IMG/VR virus record: IMGVR_UViG_3300034019_000517
Span: 1 to 64,000 of that record
Length of the DNA stretch: 64,000 bases
Source: a virus
Direction: 5' to 3' (one strand)
This document shows positions 7,274 through 15,485 of this stretch, in pieces; the first letter of the stretch is position 1, and each line of letters begins with the position of its first letter. Position numbers and translations under genes: made by a program. The notes beneath the pieces were generated by a model. It ran no database searches. It saw only the letters and a list, made by a program, of their open reading frames with translations, and was not told the DNA's origin.

Positions 7274-7812
7274 TTGAAATCGATGTACTGCGGCTTATTG
7301 AACTGGGAATAACTGCAGATCAATATATATGGTTAAAATTAATACATTCGAACCAGAAAAATACCGCTGATAAATTTGCAGCTATGTTAGCTGAAAAACC
7401 TTCTTTAGCAAAGTACTTAGTAAGTTCTAATCCTATAACTGTTAATAAAGCTGAAATAGCTAAATTATTTCAATTATCGGAAACTTACTTTTGGGAATTT
7501 TATAGTACATATCCAATTAAAGTACCTAACGGAAAAGGAGGATCACGTGTGTTAAGAACAGAGCGTTCTGAAACAAAATTAGCTGAAGATATGAAGGTTA
7601 AATATGAGAGAATTATTAAAACGTTAGAAGCTCATAAATATGTCATGCGTTGTTTGCATGCAGATTTAGATGCCAGAAAACGTTCAAATACTCTCCAGTA
7701 TTTACCGGCCATCGAGGCTTACATAAATGGACGGGATTGGGAAAAAGCTGAAACATTATTAGATTCTGCAAATGCTGTAAGACCGTTGTCTTATGGTCAA
7801 GACTTAATATAG
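7267..7812 (+). CDS. Hypothetical helical protein next to replicative helicase
   Basis: This 181-residue, largely helical protein has a Lys/Glu-rich centre and a possible winged-helix segment at about residues 55-90 (V-N-K-A-E-I-A-K-L-F-Q-L-S). It sits directly before the DnaB-like helicase and shares its TAG stop base with the helicase GTG start. Phages often encode replisome organisers or helicase loaders in this place, so such a role is possible. No loader ATPase motif is present. Confidence 0.5.
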   Translation: MLVEIDVLRLIELGITADQYIWLKLIHSNQKNTADKFAAMLAEKPSLAKYLVSSNPITVNKAEIAKLFQLSETYFWEFYSTYPIKVPNGKGGSRVLRTERSETKLAEDMKVKYERIIKTLEAHKYVMRCLHADLDARKRSNTLQYLPAIEAYINGRDWEKAETLLDSANAVRPLSYGQDLI

Positions 7813-8813
7813 TGAAAGAGTATATTCCTAAACCCCTGTCTATTATACCTATTACTAAAAGTGTTGAAGATGAACTTGAATATATTGAGCATAGAAAGCT
7901 TGGTAAAATTCGTTCACTTAAAACCCCCTGGAGCAAATACAATTATGTTTCCATGGGCGGTATTGAGTGGTTTACTATTCACACTATCGGAGGTATGTCA
8001 GGTTCAGGTAAAACAGCCATTCTTAATCAGTTAGAAACTAAACTTTTTGAGTTAAATCCAACTGATGAGTTTGATGTTTTATCCTTTACTTTTGAAATGC
8101 TATCCAGAAACTTAATAGGTAGAAAGATTTCAAGTAATTTATCTGTTTCTGTACAAACGCTACACAGCGGTAGAGAAAATGAAAAACTGGATGAAACTAC
8201 ATTTGAGCAGGCAAAAGCGTATTCTGAACATTTAAAAACTTTACCTATCTACTATGTAGAAAATGCAGGTACGGTAGACCAAATTATGGATACAATTTTC
8301 GCGTTCGCTAAACAGCAGCAAATGAAAACAGGAGGTAAATATAAGCGTAGTTTATTAATTACGTTAGACCATACCACACTAGTTCATGGCAAATCTGGAG
8401 AGCTTGAACGTACCATCCTCGTAGAGTTACTTACACGCATAAATAATGCAAAAAAGTGGTTCTATGCAAATCATCATCAAATAGCGTTTGTCTTACTTAC
8501 ACAAATGAATCGAGAGATTGAAAGTTCTGATAGAATTACAGAACCAACCTTGCATTTTCCACAAAAAAGAGATATCTTTGGAGGAGATGCTTGTTATCAA
8601 TTCTCAGACGTGGTTATGATAGCCATGAATCCATTTGAACGAGGTATTACAGCTTATGGTGTAAAAGGTTGGCCAACCCAAGGGTACATTTACTTTCATT
8701 TTTTGAAAGTGCGAGAAGGTCAACCGTTGATAGCTCAAATGCTTAACCAGCTTCAATTTAATCGAATTGTTGATGCTACAAATTCAGAAAAATCTGTAGC
8801 CCTGACATTATAA
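7812..8813 (+). CDS. DnaB-like replicative helicase (RecA-fold ATPase)
   Basis: This 333-residue protein has G-M-S-G-S-G-K-T-A (residues 61-69, Walker A) and L-L-I-T-L-D-H-T near 180 (Walker B). F-V-L-L-T-Q-M-N-R-E follows, with the sensor Gln typical of DnaB/gp4 helicases, and then a region with F-S-D-V-V-M-I-A-M-N-P. It lacks the DnaB N-terminal primase-binding domain, as in some phage helicases. The start is GTG at 7812, because no ATG lies nearby in frame. It probably unwinds the replication fork with the Toprim primase encoded 3.5 kb downstream. Confidence 0.85.
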   Translation: MKEYIPKPLSIIPITKSVEDELEYIEHRKLGKIRSLKTPWSKYNYVSMGGIEWFTIHTIGGMSGSGKTAILNQLETKLFELNPTDEFDVLSFTFEMLSRNLIGRKISSNLSVSVQTLHSGRENEKLDETTFEQAKAYSEHLKTLPIYYVENAGTVDQIMDTIFAFAKQQQMKTGGKYKRSLLITLDHTTLVHGKSGELERTILVELLTRINNAKKWFYANHHQIAFVLLTQMNREIESSDRITEPTLHFPQKRDIFGGDACYQFSDVVMIAMNPFERGITAYGVKGWPTQGYIYFHFLKVREGQPLIAQMLNQLQFNRIVDATNSEKSVALTL

Positions 8814-8846
8814 CCATTATTTTTTTAATCTTTGATGCCTTAGATT

Positions 8847-9527
8847 TTGGCTGATATTGTATTAGTTCTAGGAGAATCTGGAAGTGGTAAATCTACTTCA
8901 TTACAGAATCTTGACCCAGAAACTACGTTTATTATTAACGTAACTGGAAAAGCATTACCTTTTAAAGGCTTTAAAGCTAAGTATTCGCAAGACAAAAATA
9001 ACTATTATGTCGCGAATGACTATGCTGCAATTAATAAAGCCTTATTAACTCTAAATGAAGAAAGGTTTAATCATATCAAAACTATCGTTGTTGATGATTT
9101 TCAATATGTTATGAGTTTTGAATATATGAATCGAGCTAAAGAAACCGGGTTTGGTAAATTTACAGAAATGGGCCAACACGTTTTTAGTATTATCCAGCTT
9201 TCTTCAAAACTACGGGAAGGACTTACCGTATTCTTTTTAAGTCACTCATCTACTGATAGAGATGAATTTGGTAATCGTTATACTAAAATGAAAACCATTG
9301 GAAAACTATTAGATGAGAAAATTACCCTCGAGGGATTGTTTACTGTTGTTTTAGTAGCTCAAATAGATCCTACAAACAAAGATCAATCTCTTAAACATTA
9401 CTTTTTAACACAAAATGACGGTACATCAACAGCAAAATCCCCTATGGGAATGTTTGATAGTTTAAAAATACCTAACGACCTTAATTTTGTGTTAAACACT
9501 CTTACAGCCTATAATCTAGGCGAATAA
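8847..9527 (+). CDS. AAA ATPase, Sak4-like single-strand annealing/RecA-like protein
   Basis: This 226-residue ATPase has G-E-S-G-S-G-K-S-T-S (residues 8-17, Walker A) and T-I-V-V-D-D-F-Q (Walker B). A later F-F-L-S-H-S-S carries the sensor polar residue. The layout matches the phage AAA_24/Sak4-like group, thought to act in homologous recombination with SSB. The start is TTG at 8847: the frame contains no suitable ATG upstream of Walker A. Two small genes later lies a probable SSB, which fits a recombination pair. The Sak4 role is inferred from fold and context. Confidence 0.7.
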   Translation: MADIVLVLGESGSGKSTSLQNLDPETTFIINVTGKALPFKGFKAKYSQDKNNYYVANDYAAINKALLTLNEERFNHIKTIVVDDFQYVMSFEYMNRAKETGFGKFTEMGQHVFSIIQLSSKLREGLTVFFLSHSSTDRDEFGNRYTKMKTIGKLLDEKITLEGLFTVVLVAQIDPTNKDQSLKHYFLTQNDGTSTAKSPMGMFDSLKIPNDLNFVLNTLTAYNLGE

Positions 9528-9534
9528 ACATTCT

Positions 9535-9975
9535 ATGTTTAATTTATCTTTTATTGGTAAAAAACAACTTCGTCGTGACGCGACAGAACGTTCAATCATT
9601 ATCAATCCTATTACCAATCGAATTAGGTTTTCTTCTGATTTGACTGCATCTTATCCATTGGCTACCACTGGGTTTACTATTGGTTATAACACCGATCAGG
9701 TTGGTGCAGTTATTGGTGCAGTTTTGTATCCTCTTGCTACTCAAGATGCAAGCAATTTAACTACCAATGAAGCAGGAGACCTTCAGTCTAAATTCCACGT
9801 TCAACAATTGTGCAAAGCTTTTAATAAAGCGTTGACTGGAACATTTACATTATATGTTGACCCTAACGTAACTCAAGTTGGTGCAGCCCGAGTTTACGTT
9901 CTGAGTGTTAACCAATTTGAAGAGGCAGAAGAATTAGTTACTCCTCTTTCAGATGACACAGAAACTCAGTCATAA
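9535..9975 (+). CDS. Hypothetical protein with acidic tail
   Basis: This 146-residue protein is rich in beta-prone Thr, Ile and Val segments (R-S-I-I-I-N-P-I-T-N-R-I-R-F). It ends in an acidic tail, E-E-A-E-E-L-V-T-P-L-S-D-D-T-E-T. No family is recognised. It lies between the Sak4-like ATPase and the SSB candidate with gaps of seven and two bases, so it is co-translated with recombination genes. It could be a second DNA-binding accessory protein, but nothing visible proves it. Confidence 0.55.
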   Translation: MFNLSFIGKKQLRRDATERSIIINPITNRIRFSSDLTASYPLATTGFTIGYNTDQVGAVIGAVLYPLATQDASNLTTNEAGDLQSKFHVQQLCKAFNKALTGTFTLYVDPNVTQVGAARVYVLSVNQFEEAEELVTPLSDDTETQS

Positions 9976-9977
9976 TT

Positions 9978-10580
9978 ATGAGTATGTTAAATCTCAATGG
10001 AGTTAATAACTCCGAAGGTTCAGAATTTAAAGTTATCAATGGTGGTAACCCTGGATTTTGTGAACCTATGACATTAAAATCTGTTGAAACTGGAACAAAT
10101 GATGCTGGAAGCACATTTATTCTATTTTCTTTTGTAGATTCTACCGGAGCTGAATTGAAAGCCTATGAATGGGCCGTTGATATGAATAGAGAGAATGCTC
10201 AAAATCAAGTAGATTCTCAAATGAAACGATTGAAGCATATTGTTACTAAATTAGTTCCTGAGGGTATTGTATTACCCTCGGCTGGTTCATTTAGTGAATT
10301 GTATTCAGCACTAGTAAACTTAATTAACTCTAGTTCTATGAAAGGAACACAGCTTAGAGGTAAACTAGTGTACAACAATAAAGGCTTTTTATCATTTCCT
10401 AAATATGTACCTTTTCTTGAACCTGCAAGTGTTGCAATTGCTGACACTCGTCTATCTATTCGTTCTGAAGCAGATGGAGGTATTGATAAAATGGTTAAAC
10501 CAGTAGCAGATATGTCTTCTGCGGCTGGAATTCCTTCTGTGTTAATGGGAGGAAGTGCTGAAGATTTAAAACCTTTTTAA
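9978..10580 (+). CDS. Probable single-stranded DNA-binding protein
   Basis: This 200-residue protein begins with beta-rich sequence, including S-T-F-I-L-F-S-F-V-D-S-T-G-A. It ends S-A-E-D-L-K-P-F, which resembles the conserved SSB tip (acidic residues followed by Pro-Phe) that recruits replication proteins. Phage SSB-like proteins of this size usually sit beside Sak4-type ATPases, as here. A canonical OB-fold cannot be confirmed by eye, so the function is a good guess. A strong terminator follows at once, suggesting that this gene is needed in quantity. Confidence 0.55.
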   Translation: MSMLNLNGVNNSEGSEFKVINGGNPGFCEPMTLKSVETGTNDAGSTFILFSFVDSTGAELKAYEWAVDMNRENAQNQVDSQMKRLKHIVTKLVPEGIVLPSAGSFSELYSALVNLINSSSMKGTQLRGKLVYNNKGFLSFPKYVPFLEPASVAIADTRLSIRSEADGGIDKMVKPVADMSSAAGIPSVLMGGSAEDLKPF

Positions 10581-10583
10581 CGT

Positions 10584-10616
10584 TAAAAGGGGGTTAATAG
10601 CCCCCTTTTATTTTTA
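10584..10616 (+). terminator. Rho-independent terminator
   Basis: AAAAGGGGG pairs with CCCCCTTTT around a short TTAATAG loop, followed by T-rich sequence. It begins a few bases after the SSB-like gene. Confidence 0.85.
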
Positions 10617-10653
10617 ATCTTCGTAAACACTTTAAACAAACAACTTATACAAA

Positions 10654-10950
10654 ATGAAAGGGTATAAAGTATGGTTAGGTGAAAACTCTACTGAAGAGCA
10701 GTTTAGAGAAATTATCAAATTATTTGAACAGTTAGGGTATGATGTTCAAACATCAAAAGGATGGAATGAACATAGATTAAGTACTGAAAAGCTACCCCAT
10801 AATGATTGTATTTATGCTAATACAAACGGTCTTGTAGAGATTCATTATCATAAAGAATCGTTTAATCGTAAAGACTTGAAATTAATAACTGTGGAACAAT
10901 TACGTACTATGTGTAACAATATAAATCTTTTAAAAATATGTCTAAACTAA
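10654..10950 (+). CDS. Hypothetical protein (98 residues)
   Basis: This 98-residue protein begins M-K-G-Y-K-V-W-L-G-E-N-S-T, with a later H-N-D-C-I-Y-A-N-T-N-G-L-V-E-I-H-Y-H. The pattern suggests a small alpha/beta fold. No family is recognised. It is the first gene after a terminator and overlaps the next small frame by 13 bases. Its leader is A-rich, without a Shine-Dalgarno sequence. Confidence 0.55.
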   Translation: MKGYKVWLGENSTEEQFREIIKLFEQLGYDVQTSKGWNEHRLSTEKLPHNDCIYANTNGLVEIHYHKESFNRKDLKLITVEQLRTMCNNINLLKICLN

Positions 10951-11102
10951 ATAATAAGAGCATATGGGCTCTTGAAAAAAGAGGAATCACTATTGGCGCT
11001 ATCGTGAAGTGTGCGTGTGAGGCCCGTCATAGAATTGAAATAAAATCATACGATGATTTTGAAAAATTAACGTCTGATTCTATTACAGAGGTCGAACAAT
11101 AA
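10938..11102 (+). CDS. Very small protein (54 residues), unknown
   Basis: This frame has its ATG at 10938 inside the end of the previous gene and TAA at 11100-11102. The protein contains I-W-A-L-E-K-R-G-I-T-I-G-A-I-V-K and a pair of close cysteines (K-C-A-C). It fills an otherwise empty 160-base interval in this tightly packed operon, which supports it as real. No family is recognised. Confidence 0.45.
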   Translation: MSKLNNKSIWALEKRGITIGAIVKCACEARHRIEIKSYDDFEKLTSDSITEVEQ

Positions 11103-11113
11103 ATAAAAACAAT

Positions 11114-11398
11114 ATGATACAACAATTTAGAAAGAAGCCAGTCGTAATTGAAGCAGTTCAATGGAACTCAAAATCAAAAAATTTTGATGAAGTGATGAAC
11201 TTTATGCAAAATTTTTATGGTAATAAGTTGAATTATGAAAATGCCGAAGAACTTGCTTACCAAACAAAACAACTTCAAATACAAACATTAGAAGGGATTA
11301 TGGTAGCATCTGACGGAGATTGGATTATTAAAGGCGTTAACGGGGAGTTTTACCCGTGCAAACCTGACATCTTTGAAAAAACATACGAGAAGGTTTAA
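11114..11398 (+). CDS. Conserved phage protein (R-K-K-P-V-V-I-E-A type)
   Basis: This 94-residue protein opens M-I-Q-Q-F-R-K-K-P-V-V-I-E-A-V-Q-W. It ends with G-D-W-I-I-K-G-V-N-G-E-F-Y-P-C-K-P-D and I-F-E-K-T-Y-E. Both blocks are the hallmark of a small protein found in very many unrelated phages. The family is widespread but its function is not established. The complete N- and C-terminal signatures indicate an intact gene. It overlaps the following frame by 26 bases. Confidence 0.85.
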   Translation: MIQQFRKKPVVIEAVQWNSKSKNFDEVMNFMQNFYGNKLNYENAEELAYQTKQLQIQTLEGIMVASDGDWIIKGVNGEFYPCKPDIFEKTYEKV

Positions 11399-11594
11399 CC
11401 TATCAACAGTATTTACTGTTGATTTGAACGGTGTACGTTATTGGTTAGATCCTACTTTGCCTATAGAAGATAAATTTCCCCAGATTGTTATGGAAAGATT
11501 AACAACTGGGGATTTTTGTTTATGGCAAATTGACACATTGAATGATATTGATCGTGACAATCAATATGTTATTGTTAAACAAAAAACATTATGA
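11373..11594 (+). CDS. Hypothetical protein (73 residues), TTG start
   Basis: This frame opens with TTG at 11373, 26 bases inside the previous gene. It includes V-D-L-N-G-V-R-Y-W-L-D-P and G-D-F-C-L-W-Q-I-D-T-L-N-D. No ATG is present near the start, so TTG or a slightly later start is needed. It ends four bases into the next gene (ATGA). Function is unknown. Confidence 0.5.
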   Translation: MKKHTRRFNLSTVFTVDLNGVRYWLDPTLPIEDKFPQIVMERLTTGDFCLWQIDTLNDIDRDNQYVIVKQKTL

Positions 11595-12013
11595 GAAACT
11601 TTACCCCAAACGATTTTGAAGATTCAGGACAATACATTCTTAGAATGAGTTCTAAAGAAATTCAAGCTAGAGAACAAAATGAACCTTTTAATGGATACAG
11701 CAATACTGGTTATTTAACAACACTTATTAAAAAAGTGGGCTACTTAAATGGAATTGGTATTGGTAATGGACATGAACGATTAATGACATTAGTTGATATG
11801 TCTGATGGCTCTACTATGATAGGTAATTATCCTGTAAAAGATCTTACAATGAGTAATTGTAAATTAGTTCTTTGGCAAGGAGATTCTCTAACAAGAAAAC
11901 AATTACTCTGTGATTGGCTTAACAACAGTGAATTATGTCAAGAACATAGATTCGCAACTCAAGAAGAAATTGTACGTTGTGTAATGTATCAAAAATCACG
12001 TTGGAAAAATTAA
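11591..12013 (+). CDS. Hypothetical protein (140 residues)
   Basis: This 140-residue protein has a central glycine- and hydrophobic-rich part (G-Y-L-N-G-I-G-I-G-N-G-H-E-R-L). It ends with C-x-E-H-R-F-A-T-Q-E-E-I-V-R and a basic tail. It is coupled to the previous gene by an ATGA overlap. No family is recognised. Confidence 0.55.
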   Translation: MRNFTPNDFEDSGQYILRMSSKEIQAREQNEPFNGYSNTGYLTTLIKKVGYLNGIGIGNGHERLMTLVDMSDGSTMIGNYPVKDLTMSNCKLVLWQGDSLTRKQLLCDWLNNSELCQEHRFATQEEIVRCVMYQKSRWKN

Positions 12014-12018
12014 ATAGT

Positions 12019-12264
12019 ATGACAACACCACAAATCGTAGTTCTTACTGTTTTAGCTGCTTTAATTATTATAGGCTACTTAGGAACAAATCTTAGTTTAA
12101 AAGAAAATAATAGACTTGCCTACGGAGCTGTACAACTTATTAGTACAGGATTGTTATTTACAATTACTATAATTATAACTTTTGATCGACAGCGTTGTAT
12201 AGAAGAGTCTAAAGGTAAATGTCCTGAGTACGAACACATTGACGCTTATCGTTTAAAAGAATAA
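12019..12264 (+). CDS. Small two-span membrane protein (81 residues)
   Basis: Two hydrophobic stretches are visible: residues 4-23 (I-V-V-L-T-V-L-A-A-L-I-I-I-G) and about 38-54 (L-I-S-T-G-L-L-F-T-I-T-I-I-I-T-F). A short Cys-containing polar tail follows. An upstream GTG at 11977 would extend it into the previous gene. I prefer the ATG at 12019, five bases after that gene's stop, which puts the first span at the N-terminus. Topology resembles small phage membrane proteins or holins, but this early location argues against a lysis role. Confidence 0.55.
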   Translation: MTTPQIVVLTVLAALIIIGYLGTNLSLKENNRLAYGAVQLISTGLLFTITIIITFDRQRCIEESKGKCPEYEHIDAYRLKE

Positions 12265-12266
12265 CT

Positions 12267-13295
12267 ATGTCTTCTCAATTGTCGCTAGGAATCTCTATTG
12301 ATACTCCTTTAACTATCGACTATATTCGAAGTAAAGTATCAGACTATGAGATTTATTCTTTTTATCTAGGAGTAATAGTTACTGGGCCGTGTTACTTAAA
12401 TTCGCCTTTTCATACTGATGTACATCCTAGTTTTTCGTTATATCGAAGAAAAAACAGCCCATCAGTTCGATGGAAAGATCATGCTACAGGTTCCGGAGGA
12501 GATGTATTAGATTTTGTATCAAAACTACATTATAATATATCTATCTCCGAAACTTTGGCTCAAATTAACCAGGACTTAAAGCTGGGACATTTGAGCAAAC
12601 CTACAAGATTAACTGAAAAACGTCAGTTTAAAGTTACAGAACTTAAAGCTGCAAATGAAACATCAGAACTTAGTATTCAAAGTAAACCTTATGACAAGGA
12701 AGAACTAGACTACTGGGGAAAATATGGAATAACAGAAAAACTGTTATTGCAATTTAAAGTGTTTGCAGTTTTAAACGTGTTTATTAATAACACAGTTGTT
12801 TGGTCAAAAAGAAAAGGACAACCTATTTTTGTTTATGTATTTCAAAAAGATGCGCATACAACGTTTAAAGTATATCGTCCGTTAAGTCCTAAAAAAGAAA
12901 AGTGGTTATCAAATACCGATCATAGTGTTATCCAAGGCTGGGATCAATTAGATCCTACTGGGGATATTTTGATACTAACAAAAAGCTTAAAAGACGTTAT
13001 GGTATTACGTACTTTAGGATATAATGCAATCAGTCTTCAACAAGAAGTTGGCTCTATTAAACCTAATGTACTAGATCAACTTAAAGACCGATTTAAAGAA
13101 ATTTTTATTCTATATGATTTCGATAGAGCAGGCGTTATAGGAACTAATAAGCTACGTAAGCGTTTTCCTTTTTTACAACCAAGATTTTTACTATGGACTC
13201 GAAATAAGCCTTTTAAAGACATTTCAGACTATAGGTCACTACATACATTAGAAGAAACTAAATCCTTTCTTAAAACTCAGCTATGGCCGAAATAA
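12267..13295 (+). CDS. Toprim DNA primase (DnaG-type)
   Basis: This 342-residue primase-like protein has an N-terminal block N-S-P-F-H-T-D-V-H-P-S-F-S and W-K-D-H-A-T-G-S-G-G-D, matching the primase N-terminal fold; only one of its usual zinc ligands is obvious. The Toprim part has D-I-L-I-L-T-K-S-L-K-D-V, then I-L-Y-D-F-D-R-A-G (Asp-x-Asp metal site), and K-D-I-S-D-Y near the C-terminus. The first Toprim acidic residue appears replaced by the T-K-S sequence, which occurs in phage primases. No helicase domain is fused; the helicase is encoded separately at 7812-8813. It overlaps the rIIA-like gene by 13 bases. Confidence 0.8.
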   Translation: MSSQLSLGISIDTPLTIDYIRSKVSDYEIYSFYLGVIVTGPCYLNSPFHTDVHPSFSLYRRKNSPSVRWKDHATGSGGDVLDFVSKLHYNISISETLAQINQDLKLGHLSKPTRLTEKRQFKVTELKAANETSELSIQSKPYDKEELDYWGKYGITEKLLLQFKVFAVLNVFINNTVVWSKRKGQPIFVYVFQKDAHTTFKVYRPLSPKKEKWLSNTDHSVIQGWDQLDPTGDILILTKSLKDVMVLRTLGYNAISLQQEVGSIKPNVLDQLKDRFKEIFILYDFDRAGVIGTNKLRKRFPFLQPRFLLWTRNKPFKDISDYRSLHTLEETKSFLKTQLWPK

Positions 13296-15475
13296 ACCCA
13301 TACACAGAAAAGGTTGAAACAGAAGGTTTACAAGAAGAACTTTCATTTACAATTAGTGAAGGATCTGCTCCATTGATTATGGACGCCTTAATTAACTTGT
13401 ACTCAGATCCTTGTGGATCTATTGTTAGAGAATTAGCATCTAATGGGATTGATGCTATTCGTGAAAAACAGCAAAAATTAGAAGGGTTAAGAGAATTAGA
13501 ACCTGGAGAAGATGTTAGATATTTTTCTTCTGATTGTTTTGTAAGAATCAGTATAACAGAAGAATTGTTTGCTAATAATAATAGTATTTCGTTTAAAGAT
13601 TGCGGCGTGGGACTCAGTCCTGATAGAGTTAAAAAAGTATTTACTACTTTCGGTCAATCAACAAAACGAGATGGTAATGTAGAAATAGGAGGCTATGGAA
13701 TAGGTGCTAAATCTCCATTTGCTTATACTGACAATTTTATTATCTGTACTGTATTTAACGGTACTAAAACATCATATCTAGTTTACCGAGGAGATCGAGC
13801 TCCAATGATGTCTGTAATGTCTACGGAGCCTACGGAAGAACTAAACTCTACGACTATAATAATTCCAATTAAGGATGAATCAGATATTTTTCTGTTTAAA
13901 ACTAAAATCCATGAACAGTTAAAAGCGTTTAAAAATATTCTTTTAAACGATGAACCTATTTATGTTTTGGATAATAAAATCGTTATAGAAGACGAGCATT
14001 TTTATTTAACTAAAAATCTATTGAACATAGAGGTTTTAGTAGGAAATGTTATTTATCCGTTGGATTTTAAATTACTGCGTCAATATCACGCTGATAAATT
14101 GCATGTTACTCGTCTTTTTAAAAGTAAAACAATATCTGTAACGTTTACAAATCTAACTTCCTCTTGGGTACAATTTCCATCTTGTTTAACTCCACGAATT
14201 AAAATAGGAGAAGTTGATTTAATTCCTAGTCGAGAAGCTTTACGATACACTGAAAAAACACAAACAGTTTTAGTAAAAAAACTTGAACTTGCTTTATTTA
14301 GAATATCTGATTTAGTTATAGAAGCTTTGCAACTATCAACAGATGTAGAACTTTTGTTATTCATCTTAAAATACCCATTTTTAACTTATTTTGATATTAA
14401 AATTGCGTCTAAGATTAATGAACTGAATATTCATTATATTATTCCAAAAGTTATTGTTGAAATTGAAAATTCTATGGGTGGTAGAGTTTTAAAAGCTTTA
14501 GAAAAACTAAGAGTACGAACAGGTAAACCTAAATTAAGTGTGGTATCAAAACAAAATTATGGATATTGTGTAATTCCTAAGTTTGCTTATGTATGGGATA
14601 CTGACATTGAAACATATAAACATGAGTTTCTATTTTTACTACAGACTAAAGAATATGATGGAGTTTCTATCTTAATTTTTGAAAAACAGTTTGAAGAAAA
14701 TCCACTAATTCAAAAGTTTTGTGCAGATGAAAATACTATTTCACTTGTAGATGTAGCTACGGCTTATATAGAAACTAGAAAAAGTGACTATGAAAAGTGG
14801 GTGGAAGATTATACTTATGTTCCAGTAAAAACTAAAGATAACACTCTTGTTACTTTTAAACAAATATTGCTAGTAGATGGAATCTATACTGATTATAACT
14901 ATAATTTTTATAGTTCTGTAAAAATAGATAATACGACTATAGATAATCTTACTGATTGTATTTACGGAACTAGTGATGACCGCATGTTACTGTATTTAGC
15001 TTCTGTAATTAAACTGCAGAAAAAAACTCTATACAAACCTGGAATGAGAAGTAATGTGATTTTAGTTTCACAAACTCTTAAAAATCAATTAGAAAGTGAA
15101 GGACTCGGGCAACGTGTAGAAGATTTTTTAGCAGATTCACAGAAAGAATTACAGATCTATTTTACAACTCTTGTATTACATTGGTATTTTTCGTATGATG
15201 TAAATCGATCAAATCATACAGTTGCAAGCTTAAAATTCAAGAAATTATACGAATATACTTCTTCAGTTCATTTAGAATTCGGTAAGTCTGAATCGAATTT
15301 TATAGAATTTCAACTTGCATGTTTAGATAAAATGCAAGAACTCAGGCTTTTAGACTATTCTATGTTAGAATTACTAGAAGAAATTTTAAAGCCTACAGAT
15401 AAGACACATTTAGACAAAGAAGCTCTAAATATACCTATCTTTACACAAAAACCATTAATTTACGGTTTACATTAA
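13283..15475 (+). CDS. RIIA-like protein (GHKL-type ATPase fold)
   Basis: This 730-residue protein has the GHKL ATP-binding motifs: R-E-L-A-S-N-G-I-D-A near residue 50 (N-box), D-C-G-V-G-L near 110 (G1) and G-G-Y-G-I-G-A-K-S-P near 137 (G2 lid). This layout and length match T4 RIIA, whose partner RIIB is encoded next here. In T4 the pair affects membrane integrity, lysis timing and exclusion by lambda Rex; the biochemical activity is unsettled. Its ATG lies inside the primase gene. The rIIA identity rests on the GHKL motifs plus the adjacent rIIB-like gene. Confidence 0.8.
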   Translation: MAEINPYTEKVETEGLQEELSFTISEGSAPLIMDALINLYSDPCGSIVRELASNGIDAIREKQQKLEGLRELEPGEDVRYFSSDCFVRISITEELFANNNSISFKDCGVGLSPDRVKKVFTTFGQSTKRDGNVEIGGYGIGAKSPFAYTDNFIICTVFNGTKTSYLVYRGDRAPMMSVMSTEPTEELNSTTIIIPIKDESDIFLFKTKIHEQLKAFKNILLNDEPIYVLDNKIVIEDEHFYLTKNLLNIEVLVGNVIYPLDFKLLRQYHADKLHVTRLFKSKTISVTFTNLTSSWVQFPSCLTPRIKIGEVDLIPSREALRYTEKTQTVLVKKLELALFRISDLVIEALQLSTDVELLLFILKYPFLTYFDIKIASKINELNIHYIIPKVIVEIENSMGGRVLKALEKLRVRTGKPKLSVVSKQNYGYCVIPKFAYVWDTDIETYKHEFLFLLQTKEYDGVSILIFEKQFEENPLIQKFCADENTISLVDVATAYIETRKSDYEKWVEDYTYVPVKTKDNTLVTFKQILLVDGIYTDYNYNFYSSVKIDNTTIDNLTDCIYGTSDDRMLLYLASVIKLQKKTLYKPGMRSNVILVSQTLKNQLESEGLGQRVEDFLADSQKELQIYFTTLVLHWYFSYDVNRSNHTVASLKFKKLYEYTSSVHLEFGKSESNFIEFQLACLDKMQELRLLDYSMLELLEEILKPTDKTHLDKEALNIPIFTQKPLIYGLH

Positions 15476-15485
15476 ACTTAACACT

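Noticed and set aside
12019-12264. The two-span protein as a holin.
   Set aside because: It lies in the replication block far from the lysis genes; the cassette at 56712-58428 has better candidates.
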